Origin: Pseudomonas sp. LS44
GTDB lineage: Bacteria; Pseudomonadota; Gammaproteobacteria; Pseudomonadales; Pseudomonadaceae
Direction of reading: 5' to 3'
Assembly (NCBI RefSeq): GCF_024730785.1
Contig: NZ_CP102830.1
Coordinates: 2,418,001-2,482,000 of the forward strand
DNA: 64,000 nt
Position numbers and translations under genes: made by a program. The notes beneath the pieces are model-generated. The model was given only the letters and a program-made list of their open reading frames with translations. It had not been told where the DNA came from and did no database searches. How positions within the stretch are numbered: position 1 is the first letter of the stretch; the number at the start of each line of letters is the position of its first letter. Below are positions 11,251-20,517 of the stretch, piece after piece.

Positions 11251-12294
11251 ATGCGTACGCCACTCCACTTCACCTCTCAACAGGCCTTGCTCGTCCAGAG
11301 CATGCGGGCTTTCGTCAGCTCGGAGATTCAGCCGATTGCCGCCACGCTTCAGCGGGGCGCTCGAGCTCATCCACAACTCCTCGAGCTGTTGGAGAGTCTG
11401 GCCGAGTTCGGCCTGCCTGGCGGAGCGGTCGCAACGGAGCTGGGCGGGATGGGGTTGGACTGGACCAGCCTTGCCCATCTGTTCGAGGAGCTGGCCAGAG
11501 GCAGTGACGAACTGGCCGAAATAGCGCTCGCTAACCTGCTGACAGCGTGGCTGCTGGCGTCCCGGGACACCTCGCGCGACGGCTACCTGGCAGATCTCCT
11601 CGAAGGCCGCTGCATCGTCGGTTTCGCCTTGGACCACCAAGGCCTGAGCACGACCGTCCAGCGCGGCGGCTTCCTCCTCGATGGTACTGTCGAGCAGGTA
11701 CGCGGTGCCGCCTGGGCGGACCTCCTCATCTGCAGCGCGAACAATGGCAATGGTGGGCAGAGCTGCTTTCTGCTGGACCGGCATGCGGACCGGATCGATA
11801 TCTCTCATTCACACTCTTCCGGAAGCGCCTCGGCTCCCCTTTCCAACTTACAGGTCACCCAGACCTTTCTGACTGAGGAGCGATGGCTTGGCGACGCGAC
11901 CACGATCGCCCGCCTGCACGACCTTCGTAAACTGTTCAAAGGAATGAATTGCGTCGCAAAAGCGCAGCAGGTGCTCGACCACGTCGTCGAGCAGACGCGC
12001 GAACACACGACCGGCAACATTCAGCCCCTGCTGGCCCTGCACCTGGCCGAAATGGCCACCGCCGTGTCTGCAGCTCGGCAGATGATCGTCGCCAGCTTGC
12101 AGCGTCTGGACGAAGGCCAGGCCTCTCGGACCGAGATTCAGATGGCCAGCCTGCTCAGCGCGAGGACCCTGGCGAAGATCGACCAGTTGGCAGCGCGCAT
12201 AGACCCGTCGCATCGATCGATCGCAATGACACTCGATCAGTCAGAGCATGACGCCGACGCGCAGGCGATCACCCGCGCGTTGTTTCAGGCCTGA
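11251..12294 (+). CDS. acyl-CoA dehydrogenase-like protein, degenerate, 347 aa
   Basis: Overall layout follows acyl-CoA dehydrogenases: an N-terminal helical region with the ELGGMGLDW turn near residues 70-80, a central region and a C-terminal helical half. However, the usual FAD-contact and catalytic signatures (the MTEP strand, the IYxGxxEI C-terminal motif) are not visible, and the protein ends early. It may be an inactive partner subunit, as occurs in heteromeric acyl-CoA dehydrogenases of steroid and cholate side-chain degradation, or a diverged enzyme. The ATG at 11251 follows AGGA; the frame is open to 11191. It diverges from the regulator at 8324 and converges on the ligase at 12437. 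Confidence 0.65.
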   Translation: MRTPLHFTSQQALLVQSMRAFVSSEIQPIAATLQRGARAHPQLLELLESLAEFGLPGGAVATELGGMGLDWTSLAHLFEELARGSDELAEIALANLLTAWLLASRDTSRDGYLADLLEGRCIVGFALDHQGLSTTVQRGGFLLDGTVEQVRGAAWADLLICSANNGNGGQSCFLLDRHADRIDISHSHSSGSASAPLSNLQVTQTFLTEERWLGDATTIARLHDLRKLFKGMNCVAKAQQVLDHVVEQTREHTTGNIQPLLALHLAEMATAVSAARQMIVASLQRLDEGQASRTEIQMASLLSARTLAKIDQLAARIDPSHRSIAMTLDQSEHDADAQAITRALFQA

Positions 12295-12388
12295 ATCTCA
12301 TCCTTCAACGCCGTATCGGTATGCCAATCAGCCAGACTTTGCCGGCCCATCAGGCGGCAGTCGGAAACCTGCGAGGGTTGACGCGGAA

Positions 12389-12424
12389 AGACCGCCATGC
12401 TCCTGAGAGGGCGCATGGCGGTCT
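12389..12424. terminator. bidirectional terminator, 12-bp perfect stem
   Basis: AGACCGCCATGC (12389-12400) pairs with 12413-12424. A-rich bases precede it and GTTCTTT follows, so it can work for both the rightward dehydrogenase-like gene and the leftward eight-gene operon that converge here. Confidence 0.8.
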
Positions 12425-12436
12425 GTTCTTTGGCAG

Positions 12437-14005
12437 TTACGCGATGTTGCGCGAGTGGTTTTCCCAGAACGGTTTGCGCAGTTCGTTCTTAAGAATCTTG
12501 CCCACTCCTGAAAGCGGTAGAGCACTACGGAACTCGACGCTGCGCGGACACTTGTAGCCGGCGATACGATCGCGGCAGTGGCTGACGATTTCGGCTTCGC
12601 TGCTGCCGCAATCCGACTTCAGTACGATGATCGCATGCACGGTCTCACCCCACTTGTCGTGGGGAATGCCGATGACCGCGCACTGCGCCACGGCCGGATG
12701 GCTGGAGATGGCGTTCTCCACCTCGGCGGAATAGATATTCTCACCGCCACTGACAATCATGTCCTTCAGGCGGTCGACGATGTAGACAAAGCCCTCCTCG
12801 TCCATGTATCCGCCATCGCCGGTATGCATCCAGCCGTCGCGCAGCACCTCCGCGGTGGCCTCTGGCTTGTTCAGGTAGCCGAGCATGACGTTCGGCCCAC
12901 GCACGACGATCTCGCCCACGCTGCCGCGCGGCACTTCGTGATCCTCGGCATCGACGATGCGCAGCTCGACGCAGTTCATCGCACGGCCGGCGGAATACAT
13001 CTTGCCGCTGTGGTGGTGCGCGTCGCAGTGGTACTCGGGATCGAGCATGGTGCCGCCGGTAGTCAACTCGGTCATGCCATAGCCCTGGAAGAAGCGAGCC
13101 GAGGGGAAGGCTTCGCAGGCACGATCGAGCAGCGCCGGAGAAATCGGCGAGGCGCCGTAGATGATATTGCGGATCGATGCCAACTCGACCTTCGCCAGCG
13201 CCGGATTGGCGTCGCGTGCATCGAGCATCATCTGGATCATGGTCGGCGCCAGCATGACGTCCGTGACCTGCTCGTCGATGACCGCCTGCAGGGCAGACTC
13301 GCCGCTGAACGCCGGCAGCACGACGTGCACGCCACCGGTCACCACTTGGCCGTACATCGCCGAGAAGTCGGCCAGGTGGAACATCGGCATGGCGTGCAGG
13401 AACACCGAGCCACTGCCGTAGAAGCCCCGGGTCAACCCCGCCAGGCCGGCGAAGGCCAGGTTGTTGTGGCTGATCATCACGCCCTTGGGGAAGCCGGTGG
13501 TACCGCCGGTATAGAAGACGCCGAGGAGCGCATCACCGCTGCGGCGCACGTCCTCCACCGGCTCGGCGGCCGCCAGCAGCGCCTCGTAGTTGAGCATGCC
13601 CTCCGGAGTCTCGCCGTCGCCGGCATAGATCATGTGGCGGAGTGTCTTGGCCTGTTCGAAGATCGCCTCACCCATCGCCTTGAAGGTGTCGTCGACAATC
13701 AGCATGGTCGATTGCGAGTCGTCCAGGGAATAGACGATCTCGGCGACGCTCCAGCGTGTATTGACCGGGTTCAGCACGCCATCGGCCCAGGGTACGCCGA
13801 ACGCGTATTCGAGGTAGCGCTGCGAGTTGCGCGAGAGCATGGCGACACATTCGCCACTGGCCATGCCCAGGGTCTTGAGTGCGCCGGCCAGGCGAGCGAT
13901 GCGGCTGCCAAGCTCGGCGAAGGTGACGCTGCGGCCCTGCTCGCGAATGGCAGTTGCCTGAGGGCGCTGCTGCATGTGGCGGTGTAAGCCTTGGGTGATG
14001 TACAT
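12437..14005 (-). CDS. AMP-dependent acyl-CoA ligase, 522 aa
   Basis: Member of the ANL superfamily that activates a carboxylic acid to its acyl-CoA through an acyl-adenylate. The AMP-binding P-loop reads YTGGTTGFPKGV (about residues 160-171). The adenine motif GYGMTE and the hinge/ATP motif TGDGGYMDEEGF are in the usual places, and the C-terminal subdomain ends with a lysine context of the type GVGKILKNELR. The ATG at 14005 has GGAGG six bases upstream; a GTG four codons earlier is less likely. It is the last gene of the minus-strand operon that starts at 20276 and is followed by the terminator at 12389. It probably supplies the CoA ester the operon degrades. Confidence 0.92.
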   Translation of the reverse strand: MYITQGLHRHMQQRPQATAIREQGRSVTFAELGSRIARLAGALKTLGMASGECVAMLSRNSQRYLEYAFGVPWADGVLNPVNTRWSVAEIVYSLDDSQSTMLIVDDTFKAMGEAIFEQAKTLRHMIYAGDGETPEGMLNYEALLAAAEPVEDVRRSGDALLGVFYTGGTTGFPKGVMISHNNLAFAGLAGLTRGFYGSGSVFLHAMPMFHLADFSAMYGQVVTGGVHVVLPAFSGESALQAVIDEQVTDVMLAPTMIQMMLDARDANPALAKVELASIRNIIYGASPISPALLDRACEAFPSARFFQGYGMTELTTGGTMLDPEYHCDAHHHSGKMYSAGRAMNCVELRIVDAEDHEVPRGSVGEIVVRGPNVMLGYLNKPEATAEVLRDGWMHTGDGGYMDEEGFVYIVDRLKDMIVSGGENIYSAEVENAISSHPAVAQCAVIGIPHDKWGETVHAIIVLKSDCGSSEAEIVSHCRDRIAGYKCPRSVEFRSALPLSGVGKILKNELRKPFWENHSRNIA

Positions 14006-14092
14006 CTGAACCTCCACTCTTGTTGTTATTGGCGGATGCGCGCTGTGCAGGCTGCATGCAACACCAAGTCACTCATGCCCCGTCCGGGGCCT

Positions 14093-14692
14093 TCAGTCGA
14101 CGGCCACAGCCAGCGGCAACGCTGCGGCCGCTCGGCTGCGGGCCAGTAATATGTTCGCGGCTTCGCCATCGCTGCGGTAGCCATGGCAGGTGCCGATCAC
14201 CCATTGGTTGCCAGAAAACCCGTTGGCCGGATCGACTGCCGCCCGCTCTCGCGGGGTGCCATAGGCGAGCATGGAAACTGTCTGGTAAACGGTAGTCGCC
14301 ATCGGGCCGAGCAGTTCGGTCAGGTGGGTACAGCCCTGCTCGCCGCCCACGCGTTCGAGCAGCCGTTTCTTGAAGCCTGAACCTATGCGCAGCCCCTTCA
14401 AGGCCGCATAGGCGCCGTTTATCTGGCTGCAGAACGGCATCGGCCCGACCTCGGTGACAGCCTTCAGGTCGTGGATCAGCAGATCCTGGTCGACGGTCAT
14501 GACGATCAGCATCTGGTGCACCGGCTCGTTGGCAGGAATGCTGCTGAACAACAGCGTGGTGTCATACGACTTGGTATCGCGCAACCGCCCTTCGAACTCG
14601 AACAGGCCGTCCTCGCGCAGATAGCCCGTGCAGGTGACCTGGCGAGTGTGCAGCAAGCGCCGCTGCTGGTTTTCCGATGCGTATTCCGCCAT
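14093..14692 (-). CDS. DUF2889 family protein, 199 aa
   Basis: Matches the DUF2889 family by its N-terminal pattern (LHTRQVTCTGYLREDGLFEFEGRL) and by the later 'VHQMLIVMTVDQDLLI' and 'PMPFCSQINGAYAALKGLRIG' blocks. The biochemical function of the family is unknown. It is commonly found among CoA-ester degradation genes, as here between an acyl-CoA dehydrogenase and a ligase. I chose the ATG at 14692, preceded by AAGAGAAG; a TTG at 14713 is also possible. No signal peptide or membrane segment is seen, so it is probably cytoplasmic. Confidence 0.7.
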   Translation of the reverse strand: MAEYASENQQRRLLHTRQVTCTGYLREDGLFEFEGRLRDTKSYDTTLLFSSIPANEPVHQMLIVMTVDQDLLIHDLKAVTEVGPMPFCSQINGAYAALKGLRIGSGFKKRLLERVGGEQGCTHLTELLGPMATTVYQTVSMLAYGTPRERAAVDPANGFSGNQWVIGTCHGYRSDGEAANILLARSRAAAALPLAVAVD

Positions 14693-14783
14693 CACAGTCT
14701 TCTCTTGAGGCAATCAGGGTTGAAAGGCCTTCCCTGGCGAACCGGGCGGCACTCTCGTGGATGAGCGCCACCCGAATCCTCTC

Positions 14784-15935
14784 TTACAGCGAGCGACCGA
14801 CCAGCTCGCGCTGGATCTCGTTGGCACCGCCATAGATGCGCGCGACGCGGGCGTCGGCGAACATCCGGGCGATGGGGTACTCGTTCATGTAGCCGAAGCC
14901 GCCGAAGAACTGCAGGCAACGGTCCATGACCTCGCCCTGGCGATCGGTCAGCCAGAACTTGCCCATCGACGCCAGGGTGGTGTCCAGGGTGCCGTCGACC
15001 CAGCGCTGGATGATCAGATCAACGAAGGTGCGCGAGGCGACCACCGTGGCCTTCACATCGGCGAGCTGGAAGCGGGTGTTCTGGAAGTCCAGGATCGCCT
15101 TGCCGAAGGCCTTGCGCTCCTTGGTGTACTCCACGGTCAGGGCCAGGGCGCGCTCCATGTGGGCGACGGCCTGGATGCCGATTTCCGCGCGCTCGTATGG
15201 CAATTGCTGCATCAGCTGGATGAAGCCCTGCCCTTCGGCGCCGCCGAGCAGGCAGTCGGCCGGCACGATGCAGTCCTCGAAGAACATTTCCGAGGTGTCC
15301 TGGCCCGGCATGCCGATCTTGTCCAGGCACTTGCCGCGCTGGAAGCCCGGCGTCTTGGTGTCGACGATGAACAACGAGATACCCTTCGAGCCCTTGGCTT
15401 CCAGATCGGTCTTGGCGACCACCACCACCATGTCGCTCAACTGACCGTTGCTGATGAAGGTCTTCGAGCCGCTGATGACGTACTTGTCGCCCTGCTTGAC
15501 GGCGCGGGTGCGCACGCCCTGCAGGTCAGAACCGGTGCCCGGTTCGGTCATGGCGATGGAGCAGATCACCTCGCCCGAAGCGATCTTCGGCAGCCACTGC
15601 TGCTTCTGCGCCTCGGTGCCGCCGGCCAGGATGTAGTGGCCGACGATATGGTTGATGCTCAGCGCGATACTGGCCGAGCCGCCATAGGCCAGCTCCTGCA
15701 GCACCACGGCGTAGTGCGCCGGAGTGCCGTCGGCGCCGCCATACTCGGAAGGGATGTCCGGCAGGATCATGCCCATCTCGCCGCAGGCCAACCAGGTGGC
15801 GCGGTCGCCTTGGTGTTGCGCACGCCATTCATCCTCATGCGGCGCCATGCGCTCACGCACGAAGCGGCGGATGCTGTCGCCGAAGGCGGAGAGCTCTTCG
15901 TTCACCCAGGGGGAACGGTAATTGTCCAGTTGCAT
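14784..15935 (-). CDS. acyl-CoA dehydrogenase, 383 aa
   Basis: FAD-dependent enzyme introducing the alpha-beta double bond in an acyl-CoA. It shows the flavin-contact block SIAMTEPGTGSDL, the FISNGQ segment and a C-terminal IYGGANEI signature. The usual catalytic Glu of the IYEGT position is Gly. In the long-chain/isovaleryl branch with this signature the base is a Glu on the preceding helix, here probably the one in LPYERAEIG. It lies 18 bases downstream of the SDR gene in the operon read from 20276. Confidence 0.92.
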   Translation of the reverse strand: MQLDNYRSPWVNEELSAFGDSIRRFVRERMAPHEDEWRAQHQGDRATWLACGEMGMILPDIPSEYGGADGTPAHYAVVLQELAYGGSASIALSINHIVGHYILAGGTEAQKQQWLPKIASGEVICSIAMTEPGTGSDLQGVRTRAVKQGDKYVISGSKTFISNGQLSDMVVVVAKTDLEAKGSKGISLFIVDTKTPGFQRGKCLDKIGMPGQDTSEMFFEDCIVPADCLLGGAEGQGFIQLMQQLPYERAEIGIQAVAHMERALALTVEYTKERKAFGKAILDFQNTRFQLADVKATVVASRTFVDLIIQRWVDGTLDTTLASMGKFWLTDRQGEVMDRCLQFFGGFGYMNEYPIARMFADARVARIYGGANEIQRELVGRSL

Positions 15936-15953
15936 GTCGGATTCCTCTCAGGC

Positions 15954-16784
15954 TCAGACGTTGCCGTGACCGCCGCCGCAGACGATAGTCTGGCCGGACA
16001 CGTAGTTGGCTTCCGGCAGGCACAGCATGACCACCGCACCGGCTGCTTCGTCCGGAGTACCCGGGCGACCCAGCGGAATTACCTGGCTGGCGCCATCGAC
16101 CACGGCCTTCTGCACGCCAACCTTGATCACACGACCCTCGATGTTGATGGTCTTGCTCTCGTCGCCGGCCAGCGCCTGGGTCATGCGGGTTTCGATAAAG
16201 CCGAAGGCCACGGCGTTGACGCATACCTTCATGCGGCCCCACTCCTTGGCCAGGGTCTTGGTCATGCCGAGAATGCCGGCCTTGCCAGCAGAGTAGTTGG
16301 TTTGTCCGGCGTTGCCGCCCGCGGCAATGGAGGAGATGTTCACCACACGGCGGAACACTTCCTTGCCTTCAGCGGCTTCTTTCTTGGCCTGGGCGCTGAT
16401 GATCGGCTGGGCGGCGCGCAGGATGCGGAATGGCGCGGTCAGGTGGCAGTCGATGATCGCGTACCACTGCTCGTCGCTCATCTTCTGGATCACGTTGTCC
16501 CAGGTGTAACCGGCGTTGTTGACGAGGATGTCGATGGCGCCGTATGTCTTGACGGCGGTCTGCACGAAGCGGTCGGCGAAATCGACTGCAGTCACGCTAC
16601 CGACGCAGGCCACGGCTTCGCCGCCCGCAGCACGGATCTCGGCGACTACTTCTTCAGCCGGAGCGGCATCCAGGTCGTTGACCACGACTTTGGCGCCGTA
16701 GGCGGCCAATTGCAGCGCGACGCTACGACCGATGCCACGACCGGAACCGGTGACCAGGGCGACTTTACCTTCGAGCTTTTTCAT
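15954..16784 (-). CDS. short-chain dehydrogenase/reductase, 276 aa
   Basis: Classical SDR. The cofactor motif TGSGRGIG is at residues 12-19, NNAG follows in the usual position, the catalytic Ser is in NISSIAAGG and the active-site YSAGK (Tyr-x-x-x-Lys) is intact. In this operon it most plausibly oxidises a 3-hydroxyacyl-CoA made by the adjacent MaoC-like hydratase pair. The length is slightly above the 250-residue norm because of an insertion near residues 130-140 (QAKKEAAEGKEVF), a feature shared by the 17-beta-hydroxysteroid-dehydrogenase-type hydroxyacyl-CoA dehydrogenases. The substrate remains inference. Confidence 0.9.
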   Translation of the reverse strand: MKKLEGKVALVTGSGRGIGRSVALQLAAYGAKVVVNDLDAAPAEEVVAEIRAAGGEAVACVGSVTAVDFADRFVQTAVKTYGAIDILVNNAGYTWDNVIQKMSDEQWYAIIDCHLTAPFRILRAAQPIISAQAKKEAAEGKEVFRRVVNISSIAAGGNAGQTNYSAGKAGILGMTKTLAKEWGRMKVCVNAVAFGFIETRMTQALAGDESKTINIEGRVIKVGVQKAVVDGASQVIPLGRPGTPDEAAGAVVMLCLPEANYVSGQTIVCGGGHGNV

Positions 16785-16811
16785 TCGTTCTATTCCTATT
16801 CAGGTTCTTGC

Positions 16812-16873
16812 CGTAGGGCGGGTGCAACCCGCCAGGCCGGAGTGGCTGCTTGGCGGGTTACACCCGTCCTACG
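16812..16873. repeat. REP-like 23-bp inverted repeat
   Basis: 16812-16834 (CGTAGGGCGGGTGCAACCC...) is nearly the exact reverse complement of 16851-16873, separated by 16 bases. This is the common 'GTAGGGCGGGT ... ACCCGCCCTAC' palindromic element of Gammaproteobacteria. It sits in the gap between the MaoC and SDR genes of the operon and could modulate the transcript there. Confidence 0.75.
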
Positions 16874-16893
16874 ACTTGTTCGTATGGGGGGGT

Positions 16894-17313
16894 TCAGGCC
16901 AGCGCCACCACGGCTTCGCCGACCAGCTTGGGTTCGCCGTACTGGTTGGCGCACTGGATATCGAGGCGCACGCGCTGTTCGCCGTTCTCCTCGAATTTCT
17001 CGGCGATACGCCCGGTCAGGCGCGGGATGTGGCCGAGCTGGGTGATACCCGTGAAGCGCACCGCCAGCTTGCGGATCTGCCGCTGCGGCACCCAGTGGGT
17101 GAGCAGGCGACCGAGGTAGGCGGCGGACAACATGCCGTGGGCGAACACGTCGGGTTGACGCGCCTTGCGGGCAAAGTCGATGTCGATATGGATCTGGTTG
17201 TGATCGCCCGAGGCACCGGCATAGAGCGCCAGCATGGTGCGATCGATCGGGCGCAGCTTCATCAAGGGCAGTTCGTCGCCGACCTGCACATTGCTGTATT
17301 GCGGGATAGTCAT
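16894..17313 (-). CDS. MaoC-like dehydratase (hot-dog fold), 139 aa
   Basis: Short hot-dog hydratase carrying the catalytic block: YAGASGDHNQIHID (Asp and His of the hydratase 2 motif) followed by FAHGMLSAAYLGRL. It follows, 10 bases downstream, a gene for a second hot-dog half with a different motif. The two probably pair as a heteromeric enoyl-CoA hydratase, as known for MaoC-type heterodimers in steroid side-chain degradation. The ATG at 17313 starts MTIPQYSNVQVGD, the family's usual N-terminus. Confidence 0.88.
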   Translation of the reverse strand: MTIPQYSNVQVGDELPLMKLRPIDRTMLALYAGASGDHNQIHIDIDFARKARQPDVFAHGMLSAAYLGRLLTHWVPQRQIRKLAVRFTGITQLGHIPRLTGRIAEKFEENGEQRVRLDIQCANQYGEPKLVGEAVVALA

Positions 17314-17323
17314 GGCCTGCTCC

Positions 17324-17764
17324 TCAACGCTGCACGAGCGACGAACGGATGTCGGCGATGTGCTCGCCTTTCTGGTTGATGACGCGGGTCTGCTGGACGA
17401 CGAACTGCAGCGCACCGCCCTTCTTCTCGTACACATCGGCGATGTGGGTATCGAAGGTCAGCAGGTCGCCGGCAAACGCCATTCCGTAATAGGTGAACTC
17501 CTGCTCGGCATGCAGGATGCGCCCGAGGTCGAAACCCATGACCTCTTCGACGATCGCCTGCGCATTGCGCCCTTCGCTCTCCAGGCACATCAGGAAGGTC
17601 GGTGGCACCGGCAGGGACGGATAACCGGCGGCCTCAGCCGCTGCCTCGTCGGTGTAAATGGGATCGGTCTCGCCGATCGACTTGGCGAAGAAGCGCAGAC
17701 GGCCCTTCTCCACTTCACAGGTGCTCATTCCGGTGGAGCGACCGATCAGACTCTTGTCTGCCAT
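17324..17764 (-). CDS. FAS1-like/MaoC N-terminal dehydratase subunit, 146 aa
   Basis: Matches the 'N-terminal MaoC' subfamily: FAKSIGETDPIYTDEAAA near the start, the PVPPTFLM turn, and LGRILHAEQEFTYYGMAFAGD in the middle. These subunits generally lack the catalytic Asp-His pair and instead bind the acyl-CoA, working with a catalytic MaoC partner. That partner is the next gene. The start ATG at 17764 is the first in frame. It lies 65 bases after the thiolase stop, with a GC hairpin between them. Confidence 0.85.
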   Translation of the reverse strand: MADKSLIGRSTGMSTCEVEKGRLRFFAKSIGETDPIYTDEAAAEAAGYPSLPVPPTFLMCLESEGRNAQAIVEEVMGFDLGRILHAEQEFTYYGMAFAGDLLTFDTHIADVYEKKGGALQFVVQQTRVINQKGEHIADIRSSLVQR

Positions 17765-17795
17765 GTCAGTGTTTCCTGTCGTTTATCCGGGGAAT

Positions 17796-17817
17796 CGCGC
17801 GCCTTCAAGGGCGCGCG
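17796..17817. repeat. GC hairpin in operon gap
   Basis: CGCGCGCC (17796-17803) pairs with GGCGCGCG (17810-17817) around a 6-base loop, between the thiolase stop and the dehydratase start. There is no T-run. It may partially attenuate or protect the transcript. Confidence 0.45.
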
Positions 17818-17829
17818 TGCGGGGACGTG

Positions 17830-19017
17830 TCAACCGCGACCGTAGAGGGTCACGACACCAGCGCCGCCGAGGCCGAGGTTGTGCTGCAGGGCGTGCTGCA
17901 GGTTCTCGACCTGACGCGCGCCAGCGGTGCCGCGCAGCTGGTGGGTCAGCTCGAAGCACTGCGCCAGACCGGTGGCGCCCAGCGGGTGACCTTTGGACAG
18001 CAGACCGCCGGACGGATTGATCACCACCTGACCGCCGTAGGTGTTGTCACCGTCCATGACGAACTTCTCGCCGCCACCAGCCGGGCAGAAGCCCAGGCCT
18101 TCATAGGTGATCAGTTCGTTGTGGGCGAAGCAGTCGTGCAGCTCGCAAACGCGGATGTCTTGCGGGCCGACGCCAGCTTTTTCGTAGACTTCCTGGGAGG
18201 CCTGGCGGGTCATGCCACTGCCGACGATTTCGATCATCGACGGCGGGTCGAAGGCTGCCGGCTTGTCGGTGGCGAGGGCTTGGGCGAGGACCACCACGTC
18301 GGTACGCAGGCCGTGCTTCTTGGCGAAGCGCTCGGACACGAGGATCGCCGCGGCGCCACCGCAGGTCGGCGGGCAGGCCATCAGACGGGTCATCACGCCC
18401 TCCCAGACCACTTGGTCGGCCATTACTTCTTCAGTAGTGACGACTTTCTTGAACACCGCCAGCGGGTTGTTGGCGGCGTGACGGCTGGCCTTGGCGCGGA
18501 TCGCGGCAAAGGTGCTCATCTGCGTGCCGTACTTCTCCATGTGTTCTTTACCGGCGCCACCGAAGAGCATCAGCGCCCCTGGCATGCCGACACCCTCCGG
18601 AAAGACTTCGGAAGCGGCACGATAGGATTTGCCCATGGCCGGCTCTCGATCGTTCCAGGAGCTCTTCAGCGCGCCCGGCTGCATCTGCTCGAAACCGAAG
18701 GCCAGGGCGCAATCCACCGCGCCGCTTTCCACCGCCTGGCGGGCCAGGTACAGGGCGGTCGAGCCGCTGGCGCAGTTGTTGTTGACGTTGATCACCGGGA
18801 TACCGGTCATGCCGACTTCGTAGAGTGCCGACTGGCCGCAGGTGGAGTCGCCGTAGACGTAGCCTGCATAAGCCTGCTGCACCAGGTTGTAGTCAATGCC
18901 GGCATCCTTCAGGGCCAGGCGGATCGCCTCGGCACCCATCTCGACGTAGCTACCGCTCTGGCCAGGTTTGGCAAACTGAATCATGCCGACACCGGCAACA
19001 TAGGTTTTCTGCGACAT
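17830..19017 (-). CDS. SCP2-type thiolase / lipid-transfer thiolase, 395 aa
   Basis: Thiolase of the SCP-x/SCP2 branch, which cleaves 3-oxoacyl-CoAs, often with branched or cyclic chains. The nucleophile Cys82 is in NVNNNCASGSTAL. CELHDCFAHNE and the [12 protein letters not shown] block supply the other active-site residues. The first ATG matching family length is at 19017; the frame remains open to 19419 but runs into the preceding gene. A homologous thiolase C-terminus with nearly the same motif order lies at the right edge of the window (63736-64000). The SCP2 type, rather than FadA type, favours a non-linear substrate. Confidence 0.9.
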   Translation of the reverse strand: MSQKTYVAGVGMIQFAKPGQSGSYVEMGAEAIRLALKDAGIDYNLVQQAYAGYVYGDSTCGQSALYEVGMTGIPVINVNNNCASGSTALYLARQAVESGAVDCALAFGFEQMQPGALKSSWNDREPAMGKSYRAASEVFPEGVGMPGALMLFGGAGKEHMEKYGTQMSTFAAIRAKASRHAANNPLAVFKKVVTTEEVMADQVVWEGVMTRLMACPPTCGGAAAILVSERFAKKHGLRTDVVVLAQALATDKPAAFDPPSMIEIVGSGMTRQASQEVYEKAGVGPQDIRVCELHDCFAHNELITYEGLGFCPAGGGEKFVMDGDNTYGGQVVINPSGGLLSKGHPLGATGLAQCFELTHQLRGTAGARQVENLQHALQHNLGLGGAGVVTLYGRG

Positions 19018-19148
19018 TTCTATCTCCACTATCAGTTGGTCAGTTGCTGGGCTGCGGTCGTCTATCGATCCGGGAGCTCCATGACTTGATGGTCGCGCAT
19101 GCCCGGCCACCTGTATCCAGCGCGGAGGGAGTGGGGTACCCCACCCCT

Positions 19149-20276
19149 TCAGGCAATTGCCCCGGCCGATCGCAACGTGGCGATAGCCACTTCGTCTAGG
19201 CCGAGTTCGCGGAGAATTTCCAGGTTGTGCTCGCCGTTGCGCACGACCTTGCCGGCGACTGCAGGAGTCGCGCTCAGGTGCGGAGCAGGGGCTGGGTGGA
19301 CGACCCCGTTGCTCTCCATGAAGGTGCCCCGCGCCAGGTGATGCGGGTGGGCAGGTGCCTCGCTGAAATCCAGCACCGGGGCGAAACACACATCCGTCCC
19401 TTCCAACAGCTGGCACCACTGGTCACGACTGCGGGTGCGGAATAGCGCTTCCAGCTTGCTGCGCAGCGCCGGCCATTCCCCGCGGTCCCACTGGGCCTTG
19501 AAGGCTGGATCGTCGATTCCGCAGAGTTCGAGGAGCAATTGATAGAACTGCGGCTCGATCGAGCCGATGGACACGAAGCCGCCATCGGCACAGGCGTAGC
19601 AACCGTAGAACGGCGCACCGCCGTCGAACATGTTCTCGCCACGACCGCGCCACTCACCGCGCTGCTTGAGCTCGTAATACATCGTGCTGAGCAGCGCCGC
19701 GCCGTCGCTGATGGCCGCGTCCACTACCTGGCCTGCGCCCGACTTACGCGCCTCGAACAGCGCGCAGACGACACCGAACGCGAGAAACATCGCCCCGCCG
19801 CCCATGTCGCCGGCCAGGTGTAGCGGCGGCGTCGGTTCGCGATCGGCATGCCCCATGGCATGCAGGGCACCAGTGATCGCCAGGTAGTTGAGGTCATGCC
19901 CGGCACTAGATGCCAGCGGTCCTGTCTGCCCCCAGCCGGTCATGCGGCCGTAGACCAGCTTCGGGTTACGCGCGAGACAGATGTCGGGACCAAGGCCGAG
20001 GCGCTCCATGACGCCGGGGCGGAAACCCTCCACCAGCACGTCTGCGCCCTCGATCAGCTGCAGCAGCACCTCAGTGGCACCTGGTTTGCGCGGGTCGATG
20101 GCCAGGCTGCGCCGGCCACGGCCGATCACGCTGTCGTCGCCGTTGAGGAAGCCGGAGACCTGCCGATCGATGCGGATCACCTCGGCGCCCATGTCGGCGA
20201 GCAACATCACCGCGAACGGCGCCGGGCCGATTGCATTCATCTCAATTACTTTCACACCTGCCAATGGTCCCGCCAT
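19149..20276 (-). CDS. CaiB/BaiF-type CoA-transferase or acyl-CoA racemase, 375 aa
   Basis: Family III CoA-transferase. The N-terminal [13 protein letters not shown], the catalytic-region [14 protein letters not shown], and [12 protein letters not shown] are all present. The sequence [25 protein letters not shown] is of the alpha-methylacyl-CoA racemase subtype. It may transfer CoA onto the substrate acid or epimerise a 2-methyl branch, as Amacr does before beta-oxidation; sequence alone does not decide. It is the first gene of the minus-strand operon and diverges from the regulator at 20518. Confidence 0.88.
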   Translation of the reverse strand: MAGPLAGVKVIEMNAIGPAPFAVMLLADMGAEVIRIDRQVSGFLNGDDSVIGRGRRSLAIDPRKPGATEVLLQLIEGADVLVEGFRPGVMERLGLGPDICLARNPKLVYGRMTGWGQTGPLASSAGHDLNYLAITGALHAMGHADREPTPPLHLAGDMGGGAMFLAFGVVCALFEARKSGAGQVVDAAISDGAALLSTMYYELKQRGEWRGRGENMFDGGAPFYGCYACADGGFVSIGSIEPQFYQLLLELCGIDDPAFKAQWDRGEWPALRSKLEALFRTRSRDQWCQLLEGTDVCFAPVLDFSEAPAHPHHLARGTFMESNGVVHPAPAPHLSATPAVAGKVVRNGEHNLEILRELGLDEVAIATLRSAGAIA

Positions 20277-20517
20277 CGCTTGCCTCTCTTGTCGTGGAAT
20301 GTCCTCGCTGACTCGCGAGGCCAACGCAGCGACAGGCTAGCCGGCGACACCACACGAACAATCACTCGAACGAGCGAAACTCGGCCCTTTTCTACCTGTG
20401 GAGCACCATCGGGGCTTCTCAGCCCTTATGAGCGTGGCAATATGGGCGAAAGACCTACAAACGAAGGCCTGCCGCCGTGACTATTGCCGCACGGCGGCGT
20501 GCCTGCCGGAGAGTTCG
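20277..20517. promoter_or_regulatory. divergent promoter region of operon and regulator
   Basis: These 241 bases lie between the first gene of the degradation operon (leftward) and the second MalT-like regulator gene (rightward). They must contain the operon promoter. I see no clear -35/-10 pair or palindrome that I would assign. Confidence 0.4.

Noticed and set aside
14757..17045. Very long plus-strand ORF (762 aa) across dehydrogenase genes
   Set aside because: It runs antisense through two enzyme genes with complete active sites; the length follows from GC-rich codon use.
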